Origin: Elmis aenea
Lineage: Eukaryota; Arthropoda; Insecta; Coleoptera; Elmidae
Direction: 5' to 3'
DNA length: 64,000 nt
NCBI GenBank assembly: GCA_947652605.1
Contig: OX393579.1
Coordinates: 42,538,970 to 42,602,969, forward strand
Below the pieces are notes generated by a model, which was not told the DNA's origin, did not search any database, and was given only the letters and a program-made list of their open reading frames with translations. This document shows, in pieces, positions 1 through 11,463 of this stretch (its first letter is position 1; every line of letters begins with the position of its first letter). The translations under genes were made by a program, and so were the position numbers.

Positions 1-296
1 CATTTAGTATTATCAGTAGTGTTTGTAGGTAACACAATGATGATTTGTTGAGATTGAAATTGCATTTTGCTTTTAAAATTGTTTTCTGCATCTGTCCAGA
101 AAATCAGTTATTTCTGATCAATTTTTAGGCTGAAAAATACATCTTTACTGGTCTAGCCAGAAAGTAACTGGTTTCCATGGTAATGAGTTATCTTTAGCGG
201 CCTAGGCCGGAAAGTAGCTGGTTGCCATGGTGATGAGTTGTTTTGTTAATTTGCGCTGTCAAACAAGCGTAATTAACCACCAAGCGAGTTTTCACC
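1..296. repeat. AT-rich DNA with a diverged ~49-bp tandem duplication
   Basis: Positions 150-196 and 199-244 are two diverged copies of one unit: both run through CTAG, then AAAGTARCTGGTT, then CCATGG, then ATGAGTT. No coding potential is visible in the rest. The function is unknown; it may be the end of an old repeat. Confidence 0.5.
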
Positions 297-720
297 TGTA
301 AGTTGTCAAGTGGACCAAATGTTTTACGGGGTATCTCGGTTACTGTAATAGTTAGTGAAAATCTGATATCGGTCTCTTGAGCTATTTTTTTGAGAAAAGA
401 ATGCGTATGTAATCAGCTATTTATATCGCTTACCATTTTGGTACTACAGACGAAAAATAAAATTTCATCATTTTTGAACGTTTACTTTAACTTCTTTATT
501 TATTAAAATGAAATAAAATGTTATTAAGGTTTTTAATCCAGATTTTTATGCTTAATTTAAAAACAAAATTTTGACATTCGAGATATTAAGTAAACTTACG
601 TTTTTTTAGCTTTTCGAAAATATATACCTAGTTTTATGTATTTGTTGCAAAAAATAAGCGAGTTATGGCTAATTTTGTAAAAACTTTTTGCCATGATTTC
701 GTAAACAAGTGATGTTTCCA
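297..720. repeat. Degenerate single arm of the foldback family seen at 10218-11393
   Basis: The stretch opens with GTCAAGTGGACCAAATG and continues into GGGGTATCTCGGTTACT. This resembles the outer end of the foldback at 10218, which reads ACAAGGTGGGCAAATTTCG and then GGGAATCTCGGTAACTAT. A run about a further 60 bases in, of the GAGAAAAG type, also corresponds. No matching opposite arm is seen nearby, so this is read as a half element. The similarity was judged by eye and is clearly diverged. Confidence 0.4.
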
Positions 721-779
721 ATTGGAGAATTATTTGCAAAAATCGATTTTTTTAAAGCTTTTTTAAATGTTTTAAAATA

Positions 780-920
780 TTTTAGTTGTTCAAATGTCAA
801 AATGGCATTAAATTCATTTTGAAATGTTGCCCATCTTTGCTAATTTAACCGACAATGTAACTCTTATAATAATAAAAAAGTTACCCATGTAGAATATTGT
901 CACCATTTACTTATAATGAA
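780..920. repeat. Dispersed repeat, inverted relative to 62025-62170
   Basis: This segment contains CTTTGCTAATTTAACCGAC, CTCTTATAATAA and ATTGTCACC in that order. The reverse complement of 62025-62170 contains the same three blocks at similar spacing. The outer edge resembles a mariner-type terminus (GGTGACAATA on the other strand). It is probably one end of a non-autonomous DNA transposon present at both ends of the window. Confidence 0.5.
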
Positions 921-956
921 ATTTGAAATATTAAAATAGTACATTAAAACATTAGT

Positions 957-1019
957 GTCATAAGGCGACCTTTTGGCTCCTCGTTTTTTAAAGGACGAGT
1001 GCGCCAAAAGCCTTATGAC
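957..1019. repeat. Perfect-ended hairpin of 63 bp
   Basis: GTCATAAGGC at 957-966 is mirrored by GCCTTATGAC at 1010-1019. The inner CCTTTTGGC and GCCAAAAG also pair around a T/A-rich loop. It could be a small palindromic MITE or an extruding cruciform. No coding role is seen. Confidence 0.6.
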
Positions 1020-1073
1020 GTGTTTTTTATACTATTTTTTCTATTTTGCGGTTTTTATGACTTTTAAAATATA

Positions 1074-1355
1074 GTTATTTATCTATCAAGGCCAAAAAGT
1101 ACGTTTTGGCCGAGGTGCATATTCCATTTTTTGTGCGATCGAATTAAAAACAATTTAAATTTTTCAAAAATATAGGTTAGAAACTACGTGACATTCTGTC
1201 ACTGACAGATGGCGTATGCTGTTAGCTTTATTGCAAATTTACGCTGTAGCGTCCGAAAAAGTTACTTTTTTTGCTAAGGATAACGCCGGTAATGCAGTAC
1301 TTTATGGCTGCTAACGCGTCCGTCAAACAGCTGTTTCTAGTACGATCGCACAAAA
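1074..1355. mobile_element. MITE-like repeat, copy 1 (ends TTTTGTGCGATCG / CGATCGCACAAAA)
   Basis: The terminal inverted repeat TTTTGTGCGATCG starts at 1129 and its mirror image ends at 1355. Just outside is a ~54-bp leader (1074-1128) with its own hairpin, GGCCAAAA-AGTACG-TTTTGGCC. The same leader precedes both other copies (1359-1695, 25423-25759), so it is part of the mobile unit or of its carrier. This copy is shorter inside the repeats than the other two. Superfamily not recognised. Confidence 0.65.
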
Positions 1356-1358
1356 TAG

Positions 1359-1695
1359 TCATTTATGTATCAAGGCCAAAAAGTACGTTTTGGCCGAGGT
1401 GCATATTACATTTTTTGTGCGATCGAATTAAAAACAATTTAAATTTTTAGTAATTTTCAAAATTATAGGTTAGAAACTACGTGACATTCTGTCACTGACA
1501 GATGACGGCGTATGTACTGCATTACCGGCCCTCTCCTTAGCAACGGCCGTAAAAGTTACTTTTTCGGCCGTTGCTAAGGGTGACGGCTTGAAAAGTAACT
1601 TTTACGGCCGTTGCTAAGGATAGGGCCGGTAATGCAGTACTTTATGGTTGCTAACGCGTCCGTCAAACAGCTGTTTCTAGTACGATCGCACAAAA
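1359..1695. mobile_element. MITE-like repeat, copy 2, in tandem with copy 1
   Basis: The leader starts a few bases after copy 1 ends. Terminal inverted repeats lie at 1413-1425 and 1683-1695. The interior (about 1535-1625) holds three alternating copies of a CAACGGCCG/CGGCCGTTG block that can fold into nested hairpins. The 3' side is nearly identical to copy 3 at 25423-25759, including CTAGTACGATCGCACAAAA. Confidence 0.7.
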
Positions 1696-1718
1696 AAATA
1701 TTTACATTACATCAAACA

Positions 1719-3556
1719 TACAGGGATGCGCAAAAGTATGGAAACAGACAAATATCTAGAACACCATTGCAGATAGAACAATGAAATTTTGTACCTGAGC
1801 GGTATGATACTTTTTGGATTCGATGAAAATATTAAAGTTGCAATACGACTTCCGGTTCAACCGGAAACGGACTCAAACTTTGAAATTTTAAATGGAACAC
1901 CCTGTATATTTTTACATTTTTGGATTTCTCTTAACATTTACTTTAAAAGATGTAAAAGGTTGTATTGGTCTAAAGTCAACCGTTTTCGTAAAATTTACAT
2001 TTTTGTGAAAATTTTGAGCAATACAGACTTTCAATTTTTTTCAAATATTAAGTTATTTAAAAAGGCAGTAGAATTTCGTTTGAAAATTACATTGACAATA
2101 GATTATTTAACACTTTGCACTAGCTACATTTTTAAAATATTATACAGGGTGTTTTTTACGATTGGACAAACTCGTGAAACTTTAAACATTGATAACTCAT
2201 TTTTCTTAAATACAACACCCTGTATATTTTTACACAGTCTTGTAGAAAATTTGATTGTCTTTCAAAAACATTAACAATGTTTTATACCTAAAACTGATAT
2301 TTTTCGAGTTATCGCGATTTTATTGTAAATTATTCCGGCAACGTAATATTTTCGAGTAGGCCGTGAAGTTTGACAGCGGTAATTTTGAAACAATTGAAAG
2401 ATAAAAATAAGAAAATTGTAATATTATCTTTTCTTTTCGAACTTTCGAAATTTTTTGTAATGTAGATGTAATTTTACCAATCTTACGTTTATATCGAGAT
2501 TTCTTATCAGGGCCACAATATTTTTCATATAATTGATTTTGATCCTTCGCAAAGTCTTAAAAACCGATTGATAATGTATTGAGTACGCGAAAAGAACGCT
2601 GATTAAACAAAAGTCACTGGCCAATCTTATTTTTAAATTTAAAAAAACGGTTAGGCTTGAAACCGCTTCCGGTTCAACGGAAAATCATACTGTAGAAACA
2701 CAAAAAATTAGTTTATAGGATTTAGTAATTGTTCCATCACACTAGTCCAATGAATAAATGCATAATTTTAACAATCCTCGATTTAAACGTAAAAATGGTA
2801 AAATTACATCTGCATTTTTAGAAATGTCGAAAATAAGTGAGGAAAAAGTAATATTATAACTTCCTTATTTTTATCTTTCAACTGTTTTAAAATTACCGCT
2901 GTCTACCTTCATAGCCTACTCGAAAATATTACGTTGCCCTAACAAATTACGATAAAATCGCGATATCTCGTAAAATATCAGTTTTAGGTATAAAACATTG
3001 TTAATGTTTTTGAAAGACAATCAAATTTTCTACAAGACGTGTAAAAATATACAGGGTGTTGTGTTTAAGAAAAATGAGTTATCAACGTTTAAAGTTTCAC
3101 GGGTTTGTTCAAGCATAAAAAACACCCTGTATAATATTTTAGAAATGTAGCTAGTGCAAAGTGTTAAATAATCTATTGTCAATCTAATTTTCAAACAAAA
3201 TTCTACTGCCTTTTTAAATAACTTAAATGTTCGAAAAAATTGAAAGTGCAGTATCGCTCAAAATTTTCACAAAAATGTAAATTTTACGAAAACGGTTGAC
3301 TTTAGACCCACATAACCTTATACATTTTTTAAAGTAAATGTTAAATGGAATCCAAAAATGTAAAAATATATAGGGTATTCCATTTAAAATTTCAAAGTTT
3401 GAGTCCGTTTCCGGTTGAACCGGAAGTCGTATTGCAACCTTAATATTTTCATCGAATCCAAAAAGTACCATAACGCTCAGGTACAAAATTTCATTGTTCT
3501 ATCTGCAATGGTGTTCTAGATATTTGTCTGTTTCCATACTTTTGCGCATCCCTGTA
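1719..3556. mobile_element. Foldback element A, ~780-bp inverted arms
   Basis: TACAGGGATGCGCAAAAGTA at 1719 is mirrored by the sequence ending TGCGCATCCCTGTA at 3556. The inverted arms run to about 2500 on the left and from about 2774 on the right, leaving a loop of roughly 270 bp. The arms contain further TACAGGGTG/CACCCTGTA motifs near 1897, 2143 and 2216, with mirror copies near 3050, 3120 and 3368. Open frames at 1789-2274 (+) and 3223-3486 (-) encode the same peptide because they are the two arms; they are not genes. Arm sequence is shared with 52965-54872 and 44478-45090. The ends and a TA-like boundary suggest a Tc1/mariner-derived element. Confidence 0.75.
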
Positions 3557-4874
3557 TATACATTTAGGGGATTTTGTATGCCTGATGTGGTGGTTGTTCA
3601 CCCTACCCGAGAAACAGTGACTGACAGTAACTTTTAACTTTTCTATACTCTTAAATGTAAAATGATAACAAACTAAAGTGGTTAATGTACTACTTAAAGA
3701 AAATGAAGCTAGTATATGAATCATTTAAAAACATTGAGGTTAGATCAGACACACCAATACAATAAGTGACGACGAGTTTGACAGTAGCATTCGTTGTGCC
3801 AACCGTAAATATAAAACAATGCGTATCGAAACAGACCTTTTTATGTCACGCATTTTCGTGTTCTAAAGAGTACTTTAGAGTCGCAAAATAGAAAAAGATT
3901 TTTTTTTTGTAAAATTTTTAAACACTGCATTTTTTCAAGTTAAAATTTTTAAGTGTTTCCTCAAAATCGGTACAAATAATTTTGTCAAATTTTAAGTATG
4001 ATAGAAGGTTTTTTTTTCTAGAAATACCATGTGTTTTAATTTTTTGGATTAAAATATAAAAAGTTATGATTTGTTTTAAGTTTGTATATTTTTTAAGGCT
4101 GTATGGTTGTTTGTACGTCGTAAATACAAGTTTAAACGTCGTTATAACAAACTTCATTTACAAATATTAGTTTATTTAAAGACACAAATGTATGGTGCAC
4201 ATTTATTGTAGTGAGAAACAAAAACCTCTTCAAATAAAACATTTTTAAGAAAACCTTATGTTTATCTTACAAAAATTACATTTTAATGAAACAAAATAAA
4301 TTTAATACTATCCTCCCCTGTAGCGTTTTTTAGACTCATGTTTTATAAATGCTCTTGTTTGCTTTTGTAATTCGGCGGTTGTAACATCTGCAAACATATT
4401 TACTTTCAGCAAGCAATATTTCAACGAGCTCAGAGGACAAAAACATTTTCTTTTGTGTTGCAGCCGCTAGTGGAAGTAACTAAGGGTTTTTCTTCAATCT
4501 TTTTTTGAACCGCTCGCTTCTTTGCAAAGCAAAAATATTAAATTCAAAGCTACAATGATACATCCGTCTTGTTGTAAAAAAGACATGTCCACGCATCTGT
4601 AAAGATAAATTTTAAGTCTTCAGCAGCGCTGCAACGAACAGTGTTAAGAAGCGAGGAATACATGTCACAGTTGTATGAATGATAAATATAAAAATAAAAA
4701 TGTAATATATTAACGAATTTTTGTACGTCTATTAATACAGGTGCATCGTGCATCATTTATTTGGGCCGGATCAATCGTAATAAGTATAAGATAGAAATTT
4801 GATAGAGTAAAATGTTACGTTTAATAGAACTTAACTCTAAGGACCTTCAGTTGTTTTAAATAATGCACGATTAA
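3557..4874. other. AT-rich DNA, nothing recognised
   Basis: No recognisable coding sequence, RNA gene or transposon end was found. The short open frames lack codon bias and known motifs. Confidence 0.5.
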
Positions 4875-4885
4875 CTTGATAGAAG
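4875..4885. repeat. Left target-site duplication of the retrotransposon
   Basis: CTTGATAGAAG here matches exactly the 11 bases at 5823-5833, directly after the AAT tail. Confidence 0.8.
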
Positions 4886-5821
4886 AAATAGAGCTTAATA
4901 ACCTAGTCTGGTATACGGACGGGTCAAAAACGCTAAATTGCACAGGTTGCAGAATATGTGGAGCAGCACAACTGAGACGAGGCACATCTGTAAGCCTTGG
5001 ACAGTGTGCAACCATATTTCAAGCCGAGGTGTACGCTATGCACTTATGCGCAGACACACTCATAGAAAGAGATTTTAATAACAAAAGAATCTTCATAGTG
5101 TCCGACAGCCAAGCAGCGCTAAAAGCTCTTGGCTCGTCGGAAGTAAACTCAGGACTTGTTCTGAACTGCATACGGGCACTCAACGTGCTGGGAAGCAGGA
5201 ATAATGTTAAACTGGTATGGTGCCCACACTAATATACCAGGAACAAGAAGGCAGATCGCCCAGCCAAAATTGGCAGCGAGACACCTTTCTTCGGACCAGA
5301 ACCCGCAGTTGGTACATCCTATGCAACAGCCAAGCGGTGTCTTAATGACATATTAATACAGGAGCATAATCCTCATTGGAAAAAAGTTGCCGAACAAGCC
5401 CATTCTAAGGTTATCCTGTCAATGGTCTCTAAAGAAAAGACAGAAGAAATGCTCAGGATGAGCAGAGCAGAGATCAGAGCAGCCACAGGACTCGTCACAG
5501 GCCACTGTGGCCTAAACAAACACTTCTACATAATACAACTCTCAGAAACCGATATATGCAGAGGATTTGGTAAAGAAGAAGAAACTCCTCTTCACGTAAT
5601 ATGCCAGTGTGAAGGATTCACACCCTATCGGCGTAGACTTCTAGGGATGGAAAAAGCCAACCAAGAAGAGTTAAGAAAAACACCCTTAAAAAAATCCTGA
5701 AGTTTTTCAGAAACACAGGACTTCTTTAGGGGCTATCACCAGAGGGTACAATAGACCAATAGATCGCAGTACAGGAACCCGAAAGGGGACCACTTACGCG
5801 GAAATAATAATAATAATAATA
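4876..5821 (+). pseudogene. 5'-truncated I-clade-like non-LTR retrotransposon: RNase H and 3' tail
   Basis: One frame runs from 4876 to 5697, broken only by a TAA at 5230-5232. The first ~115 residues are an RNase H domain: TDGSKT supplies the first acidic residue, QAEVYA the glutamate, and SDSQAAL the second aspartate. The stop falls just after the conserved W-P-H region. The downstream part has a C-x8-ETPLH-x4-C zinc-knuckle-like segment typical of the tail after RNase H in I/R1-type elements. The 3' end has an (AAT)n tail at about 5802-5821, as in I factors. CTTGATAGAAG occurs at 4875-4885 and again at 5823-5833, a convincing 11-bp target duplication. So this is a complete, 5'-truncated insertion made by target-primed reverse transcription; the reverse transcriptase itself is missing. 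The clade assignment is an inference. Confidence 0.85.
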
Positions 5822-5822
5822 G

Positions 5823-5833
5823 CTTGATAGAAG
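5823..5833. repeat. Right target-site duplication of the retrotransposon
   Basis: CTTGATAGAAG, identical to 4875-4885; it abuts the (AAT)n tail apart from two bases that may belong to the tail or the duplication. Confidence 0.8.
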
Positions 5834-6684
5834 CGAAAACTGCAAATTTGCGATTTTTAGTCATAAAATATATTTTTTAGTTTTCAAATAAATTACAGAA
5901 ATTTGGGCATTACCATAATTTTACACGCCACTTAAACTCGTAAGATAATTTGTTTTAACGCCACCTTTTAATTTTTTTGCAGACGGCATTGTAGCTATTT
6001 ATATAAAAGAAAGCATTTCTTTTTCTTTTTTAATGATCTGTCGAAAAGCAAATGAAAATATTTATCTGCAACCAACATAAATATTTGTAGCTTTTACGTT
6101 GTTTTAAAAACATTTCCGTTCACCAAGTCGTTAAAAAAGTTATTTTTGTTGGTAAAGGTAAATATAATAAACTGTTTTCAAGAAATGTCTTATCAGTGTA
6201 AAGAGAAAACAAAGGTTATTTTTTGAAGTAACTGCTATTTCTTCGCAACAAAGTGTTTCATGAAAAACTAATAAAACATGTTTAAGTGACATGTGAAATT
6301 GTTCAAAACAGATATTATTTGCAAAACTAAAAAAAAACATTTTGATTCCAAAAATTCCTTTAGTTCTTGCACCTGCTTATGAGGAATTCAAGAGATTTTA
6401 TACGAACAATTAACACTACCTATAAAACTGGTTTATTACTACGCACTAGAGATGTAAAAACAATCGACACACTGGAAGCACAGAGATTCTACGCCTTTAA
6501 AAGGTAGAATGCTGACAATGTCAGCGTCAGCTTTTATAACTTTTATAACTTAATTAGCGATTAAGGATTACTTATAAAGGGCAATGCTATAACTGGACAG
6601 TACTACACCAACTTATTAAACGGACTAAAAAAAAAAGTTGATAAAGGACAGGGTTGTGCAAAGGCAAGGGTGCTCTTTCATTAA
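5834..6684. other. AT-rich DNA, nothing recognised
   Basis: No motif, repeat end or credible open frame was found. Confidence 0.5.
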
Positions 6685-7010
6685 TACAGGGTGTTTTAAA
6701 AAAGGATGCAACCCTGAAGATAAGAGTAGAACTTATGCGAAGGTAAATATCAGTCAGATGGCAACACAGCTTATCTGCCTCTAGCCGCTGAAATAAATGG
6801 GTCACGACCCTATCTCAAATAAGCCGCTATTACTTTGTATCGTGTCAGCTTTGCAATTTTCGAGATGAACGTGCATTTATTGCTGAGACTTATTGGGCGC
6901 ATAAAGCTTACAAATGTGTGTTCAGGAGTTTGAGTTGAAGTATACTCAGTCTGCAGTTCCTAATAAATCAACAATATCTCTGGGTGAGCGAGTTAATCAT
7001 TGAGACATAT
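6685..7010 (+). pseudogene. 5' end of a mariner-like transposon (DUF4817-type N-terminus)
   Basis: A TACAGGGTGTTTTAAAAAAG terminus at 6685 is followed about 180 bp later by degraded coding sequence starting near the ATG at 6865. Reading across frames gives a segment like RAFIAETYWAHKAYKCVF and then PNKSTISLWVSEL. This is the pattern of the DUF4817-type helix-turn-helix found at the N-terminus of one mariner lineage: an aromatic-rich helix, then P-x-KSTI, then a W-V helix. At least one frameshift is needed. The sequence then changes to a different mariner type (next entry). Confidence 0.5.
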
Positions 7011-7404
7011 CATCAAAACCTAGACACTTTGATCCTGTACAGATCAAGTATCACAAAGTGTATTAATCAAACGAGAGGACCTAACAACGCACCGGCTCAC
7101 TTGTTCCGAAGTGCAACATCTACAATTAATAATCTGTGCTTCAAACTATTTTCCCTAGCACCTTATTCCCCAGATTTGGCCTCCTCCGACTACTATTTGT
7201 TTCCATTCTTATAAAATTACTTCTCGGGATCAGCGACTATAGAAACTTATTTTGCACACCTTGCGAATCGATCAACTAAAAGGGCATTATGAGGTTCAAA
7301 CAACGCTAAAGTAAATGCACTCTGCTTCGAGAAAACTATATAAAAATATAAAAGTCATTTTAACCTATAAAGTCAGACCGCAAACTTTTTAATCCACCCT
7401 CGAA
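7010..7404 (+). pseudogene. 3' part of a second mariner transposase lineage
   Basis: The frame starting near 6984 contains NNAPAH, which is the second catalytic block (consensus DNAPAH) with its aspartate changed to asparagine. It then contains APYSPDLASSDYYLFPFL, the third catalytic block with its aspartate kept. A TAA follows at 7212-7214. Degraded C-terminal sequence continues to about 7340. The region ends near 7404 with TTTTTAATCCACCCTCG, which looks like the inner-to-outer end of a mariner inverted repeat. The block pattern differs from the neighbouring N-terminal fragment, so this is probably a second relict joined to it. Confidence 0.6.
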
Positions 7405-8778
7405 TATCATACATTTCTTGTCCACGGATAGGTTATTGGCCGCCCAGTTCTTTATTCGGGAAAGAGGCATTAAACACCATTTTACCCCATGTCTAATATT
7501 GACGTGTAACTCTAGTAGCAACCATTGTTCGAATATAGCAACCTTTTCAATATTTTACAACTAGCGATTGCTTTCAGACTGGGTTAATCTTAGATCATCC
7601 GGTAATTTTTTAATAATTACTGAGGACCGATTCTGCAATCGCTCATTTGTGCTCCTCCATCTACACTGAACCAACTGTTACAATTGTATTAGAAACGAGC
7701 TTTTGCTCCATGGGAATTTATTTTATCAACACAACAAACCAATAACTAAAGAACTAAGTTATTTATCTATTTTAAGGTCTCGAAATCCTGGAGCCATTTT
7801 TATTTAAGACTGAATCTTTTATGAACAAGTTTTGAGAGAGGATACATTTCAGTTTTTTGGTTTTCAAACCTACATAACTACTTTTGAATTTTGTTCCGAC
7901 TATTGTTGATGGCATTCCTCAAACGCAACGGTTTTTCTAAAAAAAAAACTTGGTATTAAGTGCTGTAGTTTACAAATGAAAATTATTGAAACTACCAAAT
8001 TCACTGGCTTACACTGAATATGCTCTCACAATAAATTTTGCAAATGTTTTTAATCGTTGGCGTGAATCCTTTTCCTGGCTCGTAAAGACATATACGGCAA
8101 ATTTGCTGCTTATTCACCTACTTTAAAAACGTAATTGGCAATGAAACTCCTACACTCTGTCCAAATTTTAATTTACAAATGAGTAATCGCAGTAATTTCA
8201 CTGCCCATTATAACAATTTTTATCTAGGCTCATAGAATAATGTCTAGGTGTAATAACTGAAAAAATCCTCCATTACTCATATTACAGTAAAAACATTTTG
8301 TACATTTAGTAAAAATTAATAATAAACTGAACATGTACTTTAAAATTGCATGCTATAATTACGTAACCCAATATCATATTTTCAATGGTTATAAATCCAA
8401 TAAAGTGGAAATGGCTGTGGTATTCCATAAAATATTAATAAATTCGTTAAATGTTTCATCGTATATAAAATTTGCAATGTAGGTACATCATATTTTAAAT
8501 ATTGTTGCATATCATAAACTGTGGAGTTTCAATCAATTAATTTACAAACATTTTCGGGCTATATCATAATTATATTGTGAATTACATTGTCTACAATCGA
8601 AATTATCTACAAAACCTGAAGCGATTAATGGCATGCATCAGGTTTTTGTTACTAGAACACATTTAAAAGCCCACACAAATGATTTGAAGGCAATATGACT
8701 TTTTGCACTGACTACGTCTAGTACTAGTTTTTTTGTCAAATTTGAAATTTAAAAAATAAGTGTTCTTGAAAACAAACC
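7405..8778. other. AT-rich DNA, nothing recognised
   Basis: No transposon ends, RNA genes or coding frames could be supported. Confidence 0.5.
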
Positions 8779-9320
8779 ATGAACAAAACAATACTAGGAC
8801 ACAAAGACATTGACATGAAGGTGAAAATGAAAATACATAATATGGTAACATTACCAACAATAACCTACGCGTCCGAAAACTGGACACTAAAGAAAAAAGA
8901 CGAGGTTAAAATCTTAAGATTAACACCATCGAAATCAAACACCTCAGAAAATTTGCGGGAAAAAGTAAATGAGACAGAATAAAAAACAAAATCATTAGAG
9001 AAAAAATAGAACAAGATCCAATAATTGAAAAAACAAGAAACAACTAAACAGGTTTGGCCATATAGTTAGAATAAAACCTGATAGAATCACGAGAAAAATA
9101 ATGGAAATTGGAAAACCAACCAAAAAACAAAGAGGGAGACCAAGAAGAAAATGATCAGATCAAATAAGGGAAATAGGGTTTAAAAAAAGGAAAAATAGTA
9201 GAAGAAATAAAAACACTAGCAAAAGGTAGAAGAGCATGGTGGAAATGGCCTTAAAACACGAAACTACTCTCTGAAGCTTGAAAATGCAAAAGGAGTCGAG
9301 AAGAAGAAGAAAAAAAAAAC
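8779..9320 (+). pseudogene. 3' fragment of a non-LTR retrotransposon reverse transcriptase ORF
   Basis: The frame 8779-8982 encodes PTITYASENWTLKKKDE, matching the conserved segment after the reverse transcriptase core in which a YGSETWTL-like motif precedes a K/R-rich helix. Shifted frames continue with DRIKN, then FGHIVRIKPDRITRKIMEI, then QRGRPRRK, then RAWWKWP: the usual order of the C-terminal tail of endonuclease-reverse transcriptase elements. Several frameshifts and stops are present. A GAAGAAGAAGAAA-type tail at about 9299-9320 marks the 3' end. No target duplication was found. It is a dead, 5'-truncated copy. Confidence 0.75.
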
Positions 9321-10217
9321 CGTAGATGATATTATGTTTACCGTAGAAGTCGTTTTCGAAAAACCATCTAATGGAAGTGACTTCCATACGTTTTTTTGTC
9401 TAAAAAACGTATTGAAAATTTCACATTTTATTAAAAAAAAGTATGTCTTTTAAAATGTATGCAATAATTTTTTAATTAAAATCTTTTTATTTTTATTCAA
9501 AAAAAATTATAATTTACCTTACCCATTTTAGGTGTGTGTTGCCCCTTAAGTCACATTCAAATATATCACTTTAACATGCTGATATTGTATCATTAGTCAT
9601 TTCACCAATTTAATTTCTTTGGTCCTTAAGTTATTGTTTAGGTAATTTTTTCGAGTAGGTACAGAGCAAGAGGCGAAGAAGCCTAGAAAGGTCCAATAAA
9701 CTTTGTTAATACCAATTGCATTAAAGACATTATACAAGTAGATATATTACTATCGTAACAGACAATAGACTCCAAGACATAATAAAAGATGAAGAAGAAT
9801 TATGCGTAATATGTTTAAAGACCACCAAAAACATTAATATTAAAGGTACAGAGTTAATATTCTTTTACAATTAAAAACTAGCATTAAAACATTTTGATCG
9901 CTATGCAATGAATCTGCATTCGTTGAAATGAAATGTAGATTAAACTGTCAGTAAAACATATATTAAAGCAATGTGAAGGGGATAAAACATTGAAAAACAA
10001 TTATAGCGGCAATGAATTAATTCCACATATCACTGTATTCATACCATAAATGATCTGTAATAATTCGACATGTAATTTAAAACGGTTTACTTCCCAGTGG
10101 TGATATTAAATAAAAATATTGAGTAGCTAGCTCATGCAGAAAATATTTATTACATTTTAATTTAGAATTATAATATTGCTAGCGATTTATTTGTAAAACG
10201 TTTGAATATTTTAGTTG
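9321..10217. other. AT-rich DNA, nothing recognised
   Basis: Only AT-rich sequence without recognisable features. Confidence 0.5.
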
Positions 10218-11393
10218 TACAAGGTGGGCAAATTTCGATGTTATCATAGGGAATCTCGGTAACTATAGGAGGTATCAAAAAACGGACCGCGCATCCTCGA
10301 TCTCTGTTTTCGAGAAAAACTGAATGGTGAAAACTAAAATTGATTATCGTCTTTTGTTTTCAAGTTATCGCCGATAACTCGATTTTTCGACTTTTCGTTT
10401 TATAACCATATCTCGTTTGTTTATGAAAATAAACAAAAATAATTTTGACGTTCTACAGGCACTTTTTTGATAAGAATGCAGTGGCGTAGACAATTTTTCA
10501 AAAAAGTTTTCAAAATTCGAGTTGTGACATAAAGTTGTATTTTTTTAAATGGAACCCGTAGTTGGCTATGACTTATTTAAATTCCTTATTTTTTTGTCAT
10601 TCCAAATATATAGGGGTTGATGTATTTATTTTCAATAATACGCAAGTTAGGAAGGTTTTTTAGTTTGTTTTTTTTAACAAAATTATAGTAGGCTGTGAAA
10701 ACAAAAACAAAACCAGGTCTAAAACCTTTTAAAACTCATTTGGTACAGGTTACGAAGGTTTTGTAATTTGTTGTTGTGATAAAGATTGTAAATATATAAA
10801 AATAAGGAAACAACGATAAAGTCGGAATCTGCAGTAATGTAGTTTACTGTGTTTATCTTCGTAACTTGTACCAAATGAGGTTGTAAAGATTTTACACCTT
10901 GTTTGGTTTTTGTTTTCACAGCCTACTACAATTTTGTTTAAAACAAACAAACTAAAAAACCTTCGTAACTTGCGTATTATTGAAAATAAATACATCAACC
11001 CCTATATATTTGGAATGACAAAAAAATAAGGAATATAAATAAGTCATAGCCAACTATGCGTTCTATTTAAAAAATACAACTTTGTCACAACTCGAATTTC
11101 GAAAACTTTTTTGAAAAATTGTCTACGCCACTGCATTCTTATCAAAAAAGTGCCTGTAGAACGTCAAAATTATTTTTGTAAATTTTCATACACAAGCGAG
11201 ATATGGTCATAAAACGAAAAGTCGAAAAATCGAGTTATCGGCGATAACTCGAAAACAAAAGACGATAACCAATTTTAGTTTTGCCATTAACTTTTTCTCG
11301 AAAAAAGAGATCGAGGATGCGCGGTCCGTTTTTTAATACCTCTTATAGTTATCAAGATTTCCTATTAAAACATCGAAATTTGCCCACCCTGTA
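10218..11393. mobile_element. Foldback element B, ~550-bp inverted arms
   Basis: TACAAGGTGGGCAAATTTCG at 10218 is mirrored by the sequence ending CCCACCCTGTA at 11393. The arms pair nearly throughout, to about 10765 on the left and from about 10855 on the right, with a ~90-bp loop. The inner arms (GTAGTTGGCTATGACTTATT, AATAATACGCAAGTTA) are shared with the foldback at 41478-42622. The loop shows no transposase motif. Short frames at 10719-10998 lie in the arms and are not genes. Confidence 0.75.
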
Positions 11394-11463
11394 CATGAGC
11401 ATTACTAATGTTTAAGGAATTTCCCAATATGCTTGGCTATTAATCTACGTCATTTAAGGAACA

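Noticed and set aside
1074..1695. Helitron interpretation of the leader and TTTTGTGCGATCG repeats.
   Set aside because: A hairpin lies near one edge and tandem copies are present, but no CTRR terminus, 5' TC end or A/T insertion site could be fixed, so it is left unclassified.
1789..3486. Similar peptides on opposite strands at 1789-2274 and 3223-3486.
   Set aside because: They are the mirrored arms of foldback A, full of terminus motifs, not a duplicated gene.
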